From positions 1 through 8,810 of the forward strand of contig JAKAUH010000639.1 in the NCBI GenBank assembly GCA_021818605.1: DNA of 8,810 nucleotides. Direction: 5' to 3'. The position numbers and the translations under genes were made by a program. This DNA is from Planctomycetota bacterium (GTDB taxonomy: Bacteria > Planctomycetota > Planctomycetia > Isosphaerales > Isosphaeraceae). Positions 1 to 6,676 of this stretch are shown piece after piece (within the stretch, counting starts at the first letter, position 1; each line of letters starts with the position of its first letter). Under the pieces are notes generated by a model. That model was not told the DNA's origin and made no database searches. It saw nothing but the letters and a program-made list of their open reading frames with translations.

Positions 1-126
1 GTCGCCAGCGCCTACGACGACCCGCTGGTGATTGAGGGCAATGCCAGCCTGGGGCGCGAGGTGGCCGCCATGGGCATTCCATTCGATTGCATCGTCGCGC
101 CGGTTGGCGGCGGCGGGCTGGCGTCG
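1..126 (+). other. Threonine/serine dehydratase fragment (PLP glycine loop) joined in frame to the repeat protein
   Basis: The codons from base 1 encode a stretch containing AYDDPLVIEG, then SLGREVAAMG and IVAPVGGGGLAS. This matches the region of fold-type II PLP enzymes (IlvA-type threonine ammonia-lyase, serine racemase) that reads roughly P-x-D-D-P-x-V-I-x-G, then V-P-V-G-G-G-G-L-x-x-G. The tetraglycine loop (residues 28-31 counted from base 28) binds the PLP phosphate in that family. In family members the segment goes on into an alpha/beta fold, typically with G soon after LAS. Here it switches to FVPAPIEAPQSLSLSY, typical of a beta-rich repeat protein, at about base 124-130. The catalytic lysine region would lie upstream, outside the window. 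It may be a true fusion, a deletion scar or an assembly misjoin. Such a fragment cannot be an active enzyme by itself. Confidence 0.8.
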
Positions 127-3100
127 TTCGTCCCCGCCCCGATCGAGGCGCCGCAGTCGCTCTCGCTGAGCTACAGCAACATCCAGACCCTGAACGTCAC
201 GCTCGGCAACGGCGATAACGTGCTCGGCGAGACGCAGTATGCCACGACCGGCCCGGGCACCACGGCCTCGGTGCCGCTCAACATCACGGTCGGCTCGGGT
301 GCCAACACGATCACGCTCGACGACATCGGCGGCACGACCACGGTGACCACCGGCGCCGGCCCCGACCAGGTGACGGCCCACCCCGGCCCGGCCGACACGA
401 ACGCCACGCTGACCATCAACGGCGGTGGCGGCAACGATGTCTTCGACCTCGGCTCGGCCGCGGCCGGCGACGCGATCACCATCAACATGGGCAGCGGCAA
501 CGGCACGACCCAGATCGACGGTGCCGCACTCGACGCGACGGCCACCGTCGCGGTCAACGGAGGCGGCGGCAACGACACGCTCCTCTTCAACGCCCAGGGC
601 GATCCGATCGCCACCTACACCCTCTCGGGCCAGCCCATCGCCAGCGGCCAGCCGGCCATTCCGAGCGGCCGGATCGCAGTCGCCGGCGGGGCCGACGGCA
701 CTGTCGCCTACACCCAGATCGCAAACATCCCGGGCTTCGTCGGCGCGACCGTGAGCGCGGGGACCTATCAGCCGATCCTCGAAGGTCAGGGCCTCACCCT
801 GGCCGGTACGGCGACTCCGGCCACGAACTCGACGATCGTCTCCGAGTCGTGGGACCTCACCGGCCAGGGAACCTTCGGCGATGCCAGCGGCCTGACCCCC
901 ACGCTGTCCTGGGCGCAACTGGCCGCCCTGGGCCTGAACAAGCCTGGCACGTACCCGATCGCCCTGCGGGTGACGACCACCTCGGGCACGGTGACGGCGT
1001 ACTCGAGCCTGACGATCGAGGCCGTAGCGCCGACGATCACGGTCAGCGGCGCGGCGACCGCCACGGCCGGCGTGCCTTACACGATCGACTTCTCCGCCCA
1101 CGAGGTCGCCGGCGCGGGCTATGGGATCACCGGCTGGACAATCAACTGGGGCGATGGGAGCACCACGACGCTTCCCGCCGACGCCGGCTCGGCCTCGCAT
1201 ACGTTCACAACAACCGACAATGACACGATCTCGGTGGCCGCCGCCGACCCGTATTTCGCCGCCACAACGGCCACGCAGGCAGTGAATGTCTCGGTCGGGC
1301 CGCAGTCCGTCAGCGCCGGCGGTCCCTACACCATCAGCGCGGGCGGCAGCCTGACACTCACGGCCACGGCCACCGGTTCGCCGTCGGCGTTCGACTGGAA
1401 CCTGACCGGCGGATCCAGCTTCTCCCAGGCCACCGGCACCACAACCAGCACTGCCGACGGCATGGCGACCAGCCAGATCACCCTCACCTGGGAGCAGCTA
1501 CAGTCGCTTGGGATCGACGAGGGCACATATCGCGACGTTCGTGTCGAGGCGGTCTACACTGGCGGCGTCAATGCGATCTCGGCCCCGACCACTCTGGTGG
1601 TCGACGCGACCGCCCCCACCGCGACGTTCTCGGGCACGAATACATCGATCGGCGGCAGCAGCACGGTGTCGTTCACGAATCCGTTCGACCCCTCGGCGGC
1701 CCAGACCGCGGCCGGGTTCACCTACAGTTATGACTTCCTCGATAACGGCACCTTCGAGATCCAGAATAGCACCAGCCCCACAGCCGCCGTGCCGCCCAGC
1801 CTGCTGGCCCAGCCCGGCCTCGATGTCATCCACGGCCGGATCACGGCCGCGGACGGCACCTTCACCGACTACACCACGACCATCCAGGTGACCGACGTCG
1901 CCCCGACTGTCGCGCCTGTCGCCAACCAGACGGTCAGCGCCGGGACGCCGTTCTCGCTTCCGGGTGTGACGTTCAGCGATCTCGGTTACGCGACCCCGGC
2001 GTCGAGCTGGAACTTCACCGCGACGATCAACTGGGGCGACGGCACCACCAGCCCCGGCACGGTCAACGTCACTGAGGGCTCGGCTGGTGTGCCGACCATC
2101 GGCACGATCGTCGGCAGCCATGTTTATCAGCCCAGCAAGACGTATCAGGTCACCGTCGCCGTGGCCGACAGCGAGGGTAAGACGGGTTCGACCCAGTTCG
2201 ACGTCACCGTCGGCGCACCCACGGTCGCGATCTCGACAGGCCCCGAGCAGACGGTCGCCGCGGGCTCGACGTTCACGATGAGCCAGACGACGTTCACCGA
2301 CTCCGCGGCGCCCGACGGCGTCACAGCGACGATCAACTGGGGCGACGGCTCAGGGGTGCAGACCGTGCCGGCCGCCGACCTGACGGCGCCTTCCGCTCCG
2401 GGCGACCCTGGCACGATCGGCGACAGTCATGTCTACGGCTATCCCGGCGTCTACACGGTGATCGTCTCGGTCGCCGACGCGTTCGGCGGCTCCAGCACCG
2501 CGTCGTTCCCGGTCGAGGTGACCGACGTGGCCCCGATCGTCGTCCCGGCGCCGTCGGTGGACCAGTCGCCGGGCACGCCGGTCGCGATCAGCACGACCTT
2601 CACCGATCCGAGCTTCCCGGCCAACGGCTCGACCGAGACCTACACGGCCTCGATCAACTGGGGCGACGGCACCACCAGCGACGGTACGGTCATGGTGACG
2701 CAGGGCTCCGCCGGCACCCCAACCACGGGCGTTGTCTCGGGCACGCACACCTACACCGCGTATGGCAACTACGACGTGACCGTGACGGTCCTCGACAGCC
2801 TGGGCCAGCAGGGCGCCGGCACGATCAGCGTGCTCGACACGCCGCCGACCGTCACCGCCAACGGCAACGCGACCGTCAACCAGGGAAGCCCGGTCGCGGT
2901 CAACGCGACCTTCACCGACCCCGGCTTCGTGGCCGGCGCCACGGCCGCCAGCTACCCGGCGACGATCAACTGGGGCGACGGCACCACCAGCGCGGGCACG
3001 GTGACCGTCGTCGAGGGAAGCGCTGGCGTCCCGACCACCGGCACGATCACCGGCAGCCACATTTACTCCGATCAGGGCACTTACGACGTGACCGTCTCGC

Positions 3101-5868
3101 TCGCCGATGGTGGTGGGGGCGTCGGCCAGGCGTCGTTCACCGCGACGGTCAAGGACGTGGGCCCGACCCTGGCTCCGCTGCAAAACGGCACCTTCGTGAT
3201 GGGCCAGCCACTCACGATCGTCGAGCCATTCACCGAGCCGGGCATCGCCGATCGGGACACCGTGATGGTTAACTGGGGCGATGGCGTCACCAGCACGATC
3301 GACCCCAACTCGACCTACGTGAACGCCCAGGGCCAGACCGTGCCCCTCATCGTCGAGCCGACGGCGACGACTCCGGGCAGCATCACCCTGGCCCATCTTT
3401 ACAACGGGTCCGGCCCGTACACGGTGACCATCAAGATCACCGACAAGGACGGTCTCTCCGCGACCGTCTCCGCGCAGTACGCGATGACCATCGCGACCAC
3501 GACCACGGTGGCCTCGTCCGCGGCTGGCAACACGTCGGTCTTCGGCCAGCCGGTGACGTTCACCGCCACGGTCGCCGCGGACGGCGTCGCCGCGGTCCCC
3601 ACGGGATCGGTGACGTTCTACGATAACGGCAACCCGATCGGCACCGAGCCGCTCACCGCGGGCAGCACCGTCTCGGCGGCCTCGATCACGGTCGGCAACC
3701 TGGCCGTCGGCGGTCAAACCATCACCGCGTCGTACACCAGTAACAACACGATCGACCTCGGCAGTCTGTCGACGCCGATCACGCAGACCGTCCAGCAGGC
3801 CGCCACGACGACCGCGCTGACGTCCTCGCTTAACCCAACGACCTATGGCGAGCCGACGACCTTCACGGCCACGATCAGCGTTCAGGCCCCCGGCACCACG
3901 CTCGTGGCCGCGCCGACCGGCACGGTGACCTTCTACGATGGCACGACGCAGCTCGGCCAGCCGGTGGCCGTGTCCACGACCGGCGGCGTGACGACCGCCG
4001 CGCTGACCTGGTCCGGCCTCGGCGCGGGAACCGGCCAGGTCATCCGCGCCGTCTACAACGGCGACGGCAACTTCTCGAACAGCTCCACGTCACTGGTCCA
4101 GAACGTCAACCAGGACGCGACCACGACGACCATCACCGCCTCGTCCCCGGCCTCCGACTTTGGCCAGGCGATCACCTTCACGGCCCGCGTGGCCGCGACC
4201 GCCCCGGGCGGCGGCACGCCAATGGGCACGGTGGAATTCGTCGATACGATCACCGGCATTGACTACGGCCCCGTGCTCCTGACCGGCGGCACGGCCACGC
4301 TCACTCTCACCAGCCTGGTCCCCGGCGCCCACACGATCACCGCGACCTACAGCGGAAACCCTGACTTCCTGGCCAGCACGACGAACTCGGGCGCGTCGGT
4401 CGTCGTGGGCAATTCGATCTACGTCCTGAATCCCAACGCCAGCGACGCACTCGAGGTCACATCGGGATCGAGCCTCTACACGTCCGGCCTGCTGGAGGTC
4501 GATTCGAGCTCCTCCTCGGCGCTCGACGCCAGCGGCGGCGCGAGGATCGGGGCCAGCCAGATCCAGGTCGTCGGCGGCGCGAGCATCAACGGCGGTGCCT
4601 CGGTCACCCCGGCGCCGGCCACGCACACCCAGCCGGTATCCGACCCGCTTGCCAACCTGCCGGTGCCCTCCGCCGGTCCAGTGCAGGGCTCGGTGAACCT
4701 GGGCGGCGGCGCCTCGCTGACAATTAACCCTGGCGTCTACGGCGCGATCAACGTCTCGAACGGCGCGACGCTGACCCTCAACCCGGGCATCTACGAGATC
4801 GCTGGCGGCGGCTTCAGCGTCAGCGGCGGGGCGACGGTGAAGGGCACGGGCGTTCTGATCTACAACGACGGCAGCCAGTATCCGCTGACCGGCGGGACCT
4901 TCGGCGCCATCAACCTCACCAACGCCGGCTCGGTGCAGCTCACGCCAGCCACGACCGGGACCTATGCCGGGATCGTGATTTTCCAGTCGCGGGAGAATGC
5001 GCAGACAATCAGCTTCAGCACCGGAGCGATCCCCGGTTTCGACGGCCTGGTCTACGCCCCGGCCGCGCTCTTGTCGATCAGCAACGGCGTCCAGGTGCCC
5101 TCGACCAGCTACGTCGTCAACGAGATTCGTCTCCAGGGCGGCACCGCGATTGGTAACGCCCAGACCCTGACGCCCGCGACCGACGTACCCAACGGGCTTG
5201 GCATCCTCTCCCAGCCGGCGCGGGGCACGGCCGGCAAGCCGATTCGCCCGGCGATCGTCGTGAACGTCGTGGACAACTCGAACCACACGGTCGCCAGCGA
5301 CAATACGCAGCTCGTGACCGTCTCAATCGCAAGCGGGCCGGCGGGTGCGACCCTCTCCGGCAAGACGACCGTCCGCGTCGCTCGCGGCGTGGCCCGGTTC
5401 ACAGACCTCTCGGTGAATCTGCCGGGCACCTACGTCCTGACCGCCACCGGCGGCGACCTGACGCCGATCTCCACGAACCCGATCACGATCTCGCCGGCTG
5501 TGAAGTCCAGCGAACTGACCATCCGCCGCGGGCCCTTGCAGTGGTCCCAGAAGGCCGGCCGCGACCGCGCTCGCACCGAGGTGGCGCAGCAGCAGATCAC
5601 GATCACCGACACGGGCCCGAACCCGCTGAGCGGACCGTTGGCACTCGAATTCAATGGCCTGGTGGACGGCGTCACGCTCGCCAGCGCCAGCGGCCTTGAG
5701 GACGGGGCGCCTTATGAGGACGTCCTGATCGCCGGTGAGACCCTGGCTCCGGAACACAGCCTGACCGTAACCCTCGACTTCGCGATCCACGGCAGGCGTC
5801 TTCGGAAGCTGCAGACGATCTACAAAAGCATCGAGGCCATGTTCGGCTTGGGATCCTCAGATCAGTGA
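1..5868 (+). CDS. Giant multidomain PKD/Ig-like repeat surface protein, 5' partial, with a dehydratase-derived N-terminus
   Basis: The frame is open from base 1 to the TGA at 5866-5868. The first in-frame start-like codon is GTG at 28, used here as residue 1 (1946 aa), but it lies inside a dehydratase motif and is probably not the true start. Order of parts: dehydratase-like piece (to ~33), beta-roll-like glycine-rich segments (~42-235), about nine PKD-type domains (~245-1155), three Ig-like repeats (~1156-1460), a beta-helix-like module (~1461-1712), an Ig/filamin-like domain (~1724-1824) and a C-terminal beta domain with a basic tail (1825-1946). It is rich in Thr, Ser, Gly, Val and Ala. 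I see only one cysteine (C20), which lies in the dehydratase piece. PKD and Ig-like tandem arrays are usual in secreted or cell-surface adhesion proteins; that role is inferred from family. No signal peptide or membrane segment is visible, and the native N-terminus appears to be missing. The coding call is secure; the function is not. Confidence 0.9.
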   Translation, partial: VASAYDDPLVIEGNASLGREVAAMGIPFDCIVAPVGGGGLASFVPAPIEAPQSLSLSYSNIQTLNVTLGNGDNVLGETQYATTGPGTTASVPLNITVGSGANTITLDDIGGTTTVTTGAGPDQVTAHPGPADTNATLTINGGGGNDVFDLGSAAAGDAITINMGSGNGTTQIDGAALDATATVAVNGGGGNDTLLFNAQGDPIATYTLSGQPIASGQPAIPSGRIAVAGGADGTVAYTQIANIPGFVGATVSAGTYQPILEGQGLTLAGTATPATNSTIVSESWDLTGQGTFGDASGLTPTLSWAQLAALGLNKPGTYPIALRVTTTSGTVTAYSSLTIEAVAPTITVSGAATATAGVPYTIDFSAHEVAGAGYGITGWTINWGDGSTTTLPADAGSASHTFTTTDNDTISVAAADPYFAATTATQAVNVSVGPQSVSAGGPYTISAGGSLTLTATATGSPSAFDWNLTGGSSFSQATGTTTSTADGMATSQITLTWEQLQSLGIDEGTYRDVRVEAVYTGGVNAISAPTTLVVDATAPTATFSGTNTSIGGSSTVSFTNPFDPSAAQTAAGFTYSYDFLDNGTFEIQNSTSPTAAVPPSLLAQPGLDVIHGRITAADGTFTDYTTTIQVTDVAPTVAPVANQTVSAGTPFSLPGVTFSDLGYATPASSWNFTATINWGDGTTSPGTVNVTEGSAGVPTIGTIVGSHVYQPSKTYQVTVAVADSEGKTGSTQFDVTVGAPTVAISTGPEQTVAAGSTFTMSQTTFTDSAAPDGVTATINWGDGSGVQTVPAADLTAPSAPGDPGTIGDSHVYGYPGVYTVIVSVADAFGGSSTASFPVEVTDVAPIVVPAPSVDQSPGTPVAISTTFTDPSFPANGSTETYTASINWGDGTTSDGTVMVTQGSAGTPTTGVVSGTHTYTAYGNYDVTVTVLDSLGQQGAGTISVLDTPPTVTANGNATVNQGSPVAVNATFTDPGFVAGATAASYPATINWGDGTTSAGTVTVVEGSAGVPTTGTITGSHIYSDQGTYDVTVSLADGGGGVGQASFTATVKDVGPTLAPLQNGTFVMGQPLTIVEPFTEPGIADRDTVMVNWGDGVTSTIDPNSTYVNAQGQTVPLIVEPTATTPGSITLAHLYNGSGPYTVTIKITDKDGLSATVSAQYAMTIATTTTVASSAAGNTSVFGQPVTFTATVAADGVAAVPTGSVTFYDNGNPIGTEPLTAGSTVSAASITVGNLAVGGQTITASYTSNNTIDLGSLSTPITQTVQQAATTTALTSSLNPTTYGEPTTFTATISVQAPGTTLVAAPTGTVTFYDGTTQLGQPVAVSTTGGVTTAALTWSGLGAGTGQVIRAVYNGDGNFSNSSTSLVQNVNQDATTTTITASSPASDFGQAITFTARVAATAPGGGTPMGTVEFVDTITGIDYGPVLLTGGTATLTLTSLVPGAHTITATYSGNPDFLASTTNSGASVVVGNSIYVLNPNASDALEVTSGSSLYTSGLLEVDSSSSSALDASGGARIGASQIQVVGGASINGGASVTPAPATHTQPVSDPLANLPVPSAGPVQGSVNLGGGASLTINPGVYGAINVSNGATLTLNPGIYEIAGGGFSVSGGATVKGTGVLIYNDGSQYPLTGGTFGAINLTNAGSVQLTPATTGTYAGIVIFQSRENAQTISFSTGAIPGFDGLVYAPAALLSISNGVQVPSTSYVVNEIRLQGGTAIGNAQTLTPATDVPNGLGILSQPARGTAGKPIRPAIVVNVVDNSNHTVASDNTQLVTVSIASGPAGATLSGKTTVRVARGVARFTDLSVNLPGTYVLTATGGDLTPISTNPITISPAVKSSELTIRRGPLQWSQKAGRDRARTEVAQQQITITDTGPNPLSGPLALEFNGLVDGVTLASASGLEDGAPYEDVLIAGETLAPEHSLTVTLDFAIHGRRLRKLQTIYKSIEAMFGLGSSDQ
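418..576 (+). repeat. Two RTX-like NGGGGND motifs in a beta-roll-like segment
   Basis: Residues 131-137 and 177-183 both read NGGGGND, followed by VFDLG and TLLFN. This resembles the GGxGxDxUx nonapeptide of calcium-binding beta-rolls (RTX/hemolysin type). Surrounding residues ~42-235 alternate short hydrophobic strands with Gly/Asn/Asp turns (for example LNVTLGNGDNVL and LNITVGSGANTITL). In planctomycete giant proteins such segments often precede PKD arrays. Only two good motifs are present, so calcium binding is an inference, and a degenerate parallel beta-helix is an equally good reading. Confidence 0.5.
760..3492 (+). repeat. Tandem array of about nine PKD-type domains
   Basis: Six canonical PKD signatures (NWGDG, later an SHxY/F-type strand) begin at residues 372, 667, 769, 876, 980 and 1081. 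Three diverged units carry a DL/DWNL/YDF core at about 275 (SWDLTGQGTF), 456 (DWNLTGGSSF) and 567 (YDFLDNGTFE). The resulting period is about 85-109 residues, as expected for ~90-100-aa PKD/Ig-fold domains. Units are linked by V(T)DVAPxV-type connectors. The units at 667, 876 and 980 also share a GTVxVxxGSAGxPTxG block. PKD domains are known as extracellular Ig-like folds that mediate protein or carbohydrate contacts and act as spacers. A surface stalk or adhesive role here is inference. Confidence 0.85.
3493..4407 (+). repeat. Three Ig-like (Big_3_5-type) repeats
   Basis: Units start near residues 1156, 1259 and 1363, each opening with A/D-T-T-T-x and continuing with FGQPVTFTATV / YGEPTTFTATI / FGQAITFTARV. 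Each then has a P-x-G-x-V-x-F strand (PTGSVTFYD, PTGTVTFYD, PMGTVEFVD) and an ITASY / IRAVYNGD / ITATYSGN strand near the end. This is the hallmark pattern of the bacterial Ig-like repeat common in planctomycete and actinobacterial surface proteins. The period is about 103 residues. The repeats form a rigid stretch between the PKD array and the beta-helix-like module. Confidence 0.8.
4408..5163 (+). other. Beta-helix-like module resembling the C-terminal domain of TadG/PilX-type proteins (DUF7305-like)
   Basis: Residues ~1461-1712 contain SIYVLNPNASDAL, SSALDASGGARIGASQIQ, DPLANLPVPSAG, two similar turns (LTINPGVYGAINVSNG and LTLNPGIYEIAGGGF), VLIYNDGS, GTYAGIVIFQSREN and GLVYAPAALLSISNG. Repeated xGGAxxxG and NPGxY turns point to a right-handed beta-helix. 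The same order (ASG-A-I-Q-V-G, DPLA-L, PG-Y, GTY-GI-FQSR, G-YAPAA) is, from memory, that of a module found at the end of TadE/TadG-like pilus assembly proteins and in many planctomycete proteins. The exact Pfam assignment is recalled and was not searched. Its role is unknown. Confidence 0.6.
5197..5865 (+). other. C-terminal Ig/filamin-like domain, final beta domain and basic tail of the giant protein
   Basis: Residues 1724-1824 (LGILSQPARGTAGKPIRPA, VNVVDNSNHTV, VARGVARFTDLSVNLPGTY, LTATGG) fit the planctomycete 'x-x-x-QP-x-x-x-AG-x-x-I-x-P-x-V-x-V-x-D' Ig-like domain with its GVARFTDLSVNxPGTYxLTA core. Residues 1825-1946 start with a charged linker and continue with ITITDTGPNPLSGPLALEF, GVTLASASG and LTVTLDF, a second beta-sandwich-like domain. 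The chain ends in the basic stretch HGRRLRKLQTIYK and a short helix-like tail. There is no LPxTG motif, PEP-CTERM or terminal membrane helix, so surface attachment is not explained by the C-terminus. Confidence 0.65.
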
Positions 5869-5975
5869 TCCGGACTGAAGGTGTTCCACGTGTTCTCCTA
5901 CACGACTCGCCAAACACCACCTGGCTGAGACTCGGCCCATGCGGATCGGTACGTGCCCCAAAGAGGCCAAACATC

Positions 5976-6024
5976 TTACCCCGGCACGAAAGATCCTCAA
6001 GTCGGTCGCTCATTCTTGCCCGAC
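5976..6024 (+). repeat. Intergenic repeat unit, copy 1 (forward)
   Basis: This copy begins TTACCCCGGCA and carries the core AAGTCGGTCG (5999-6008) followed by CATTCTTG (6011-6018). Over 44 bases (5976-6019) it matches the reverse complement of copy 3 at 37 positions. Its second half is the left arm of the 26-bp hairpin with copy 2. Confidence 0.75.
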
Positions 6025-6061
6025 ACTCAGGCCCCGTCGGACAAGAATGAACGACCGACTT
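5999..6061 (-). other. Long hairpin made by repeat copies 1 and 2
   Basis: Bases 5999-6024 and 6036-6061 are inverted copies of 26 bases with two mismatches and an 11-base loop (6025-6035). The mismatches pair C6009 with A6051 and C6019 with A6041. In plus-strand RNA these are C-A mismatches; in minus-strand RNA both become G-U wobble pairs, so the stem is unbroken only in transcripts from the minus strand. That strand is where the downstream end of the 126-aa gene transcript would be. No U-tract follows on either strand, so a simple intrinsic terminator is not supported. RNA stabilisation or a REP-like element are alternatives. Confidence 0.6.
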
Positions 6062-6075
6062 TCATGCCGGAGGAA
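6036..6075 (-). repeat. Intergenic repeat unit, copy 2 (reverse, 9-base deletion)
   Basis: Read on the minus strand it gives CCGGCATGAAAG and then TCGGTCG, versus CCGGCACGAAAG, nine further bases and TCGGTCG in copy 1. It therefore matches copy 1 with one 9-base deletion lying between two AAG trinucleotides, plus a few substitutions. The part shared with copy 1 at 5999-6024 is 24 of 26 bases. Confidence 0.75.
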
Positions 6076-6114
6076 TAGATCAGGATTTCCTGCCATGCCA
6101 ATCTTATTGCGCGT

Positions 6115-6159
6115 GACGAGAATGCCCGACCGACTTGAGAATCTTCCTTGCCGGGGTAA
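6115..6159 (-). repeat. Intergenic repeat unit, copy 3 (reverse)
   Basis: Read on the minus strand it starts TTACCCCGGCAAGGAAGAT and holds CTCAAGTCGGTCG followed by GCATTCT, the same unit as copy 1. It ends before the CCCGAC end of copies 1 and 2, where the sequence diverges. It is in direct orientation with copy 2 and inverted relative to copy 1, so copy 1 could pair with either. Confidence 0.75.
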
Positions 6160-6211
6160 TATTCCTCGTCGGCGGCCGTCTGACCCCTTTTCGGCATCCC
6201 CTTGATGGTAT

Positions 6212-6227
6212 CCGAGGCGTTCCTCGG
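6212..6227 (-). other. Small hairpin downstream of the 126-aa gene
   Basis: CCGAGG (6212-6217) and CCTCGG (6222-6227) form a perfect 6-bp stem around a 4-base loop, about 70 bases past the stop of the minus-strand gene. A second overlapping set of 5-bp stems lies at 6259-6280 (GCGAG and CTCGC elements). There is no T-rich tail, so it is only a possible weak terminator or 3' structure. Confidence 0.3.
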
Positions 6228-6295
6228 GGAAGGCTCGGCCGCGGCGGGTGACAACCTGGCGAGGCTCTCGCCTCCGCGAGCGAACAGGCTCGGCA

Positions 6296-6676
6296 TCATG
6301 CCGTGTGCTTCTCGATCTCGGCGACCAGGTCCTCGACGGATCTCGTCCGAAACTCGAATAGCGGATTCCTCCAGTCGTAGGAAGGTCGAGCGGGATCCTC
6401 GCCTTCTTCACGTCGGCGGACGATCACCAGCCCGAAGGCCCCCGTTGGATCGGAGTCCGGATACCAGCCAACATCCACGAGGAGCCCTCGGTCGGGATTG
6501 ATGATCTGGAGCAGGTCCTCGTTAAAGGAGAGGTGCCAGATCGTAACACCAGGCACGGTCGTGGCGACCTCCCCAGCCCGGTCGGGAGAGAGGCGGAGGA
6601 GACGGTGATACGCGATCTGCCAACTGCTCCCGATCCGGATCGTCGCCAGTTCCGGGCCCTCTGTCTTCCGCGTCAC
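6296..6676 (-). CDS. Hypothetical protein, 126 aa
   Basis: I do not recognise the family. The GTG at 6676 is chosen because GGAG (bases 6685-6688) sits 8 bases upstream and the protein-like pattern begins here; further upstream the frame turns Arg/Pro/Gly-rich and runs into the aminotransferase. Visible features are a first strand/helix block (ATIRIGSSWQIAYHRLLRL, 11-29), strands around TIWHLSFNEDLLQIINPDRG (45-64), GLLVDVGWYPDSD (64-76) and FGLVIVRRR (81-89), then an acidic loop, YDWRNPLFEFRTRSVEDLV (100-118) and a C-terminal helix ending in EKHTA. It looks like a small soluble alpha/beta protein with no signal peptide. The layout is similar in kind to small immunity-type proteins, but no toxin gene is nearby, so that is only a guess. 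It lies 110 bases downstream of the aminotransferase gene on the same strand and might share its transcript. An alternative upstream start cannot be excluded. Confidence 0.7.
   Translation of the reverse strand: MTRKTEGPELATIRIGSSWQIAYHRLLRLSPDRAGEVATTVPGVTIWHLSFNEDLLQIINPDRGLLVDVGWYPDSDPTGAFGLVIVRRREEGEDPARPSYDWRNPLFEFRTRSVEDLVAEIEKHTA

Larger units (their letters stand above)
5869..6295. other. 427-base non-coding region between convergent genes
   Basis: The region separates the TGA of the giant gene from the TGA of the minus-strand 126-aa gene. It contains three copies of a ~45-nt repeat (5976-6159), a short motif CTGACCCCTTTT (6180-6191) and small GC hairpins near the minus-strand gene end. 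The short frames crossing it have no recognisable protein features and run through the repeats. No canonical hairpin plus T-tract terminator was found right after 5868; only weak 5-6 bp inverted repeats occur between 5880 and 5925. Confidence 0.7.

Noticed and set aside
1..126. Functional dehydratase gene
   Set aside because: Only the glycine-loop segment is visible and the following residues do not continue the enzyme fold.
2350..3717. Long minus-strand frame (455 codons) opposite the PKD array
   Set aside because: It is Arg/Gly/Asp-rich with a repetitive pattern that mirrors the PKD repeats and no protein family signal; it is an antisense shadow caused by high GC.
4090..5286. Minus-strand frame of 398 codons opposite the Ig-like and beta-helix regions
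   Set aside because: Low-complexity Arg/Gly/Ala composition and full overlap with a convincing plus-strand protein.
5999..6061. Intrinsic transcription terminator
   Set aside because: The stem is long, but no T-tract follows on either strand, so I describe it as a hairpin only.
5976..6159. CRISPR-like array
   Set aside because: Only three units, in mixed orientation, with unequal gaps and no cas genes.
6027..6299. 90-codon minus-strand frame whose ATG overlaps the TGA of the 126-aa gene (ATGA)
   Set aside because: The overlap looks attractive, but the frame runs through the repeat units and hairpin and has no protein-like pattern; probably non-coding.
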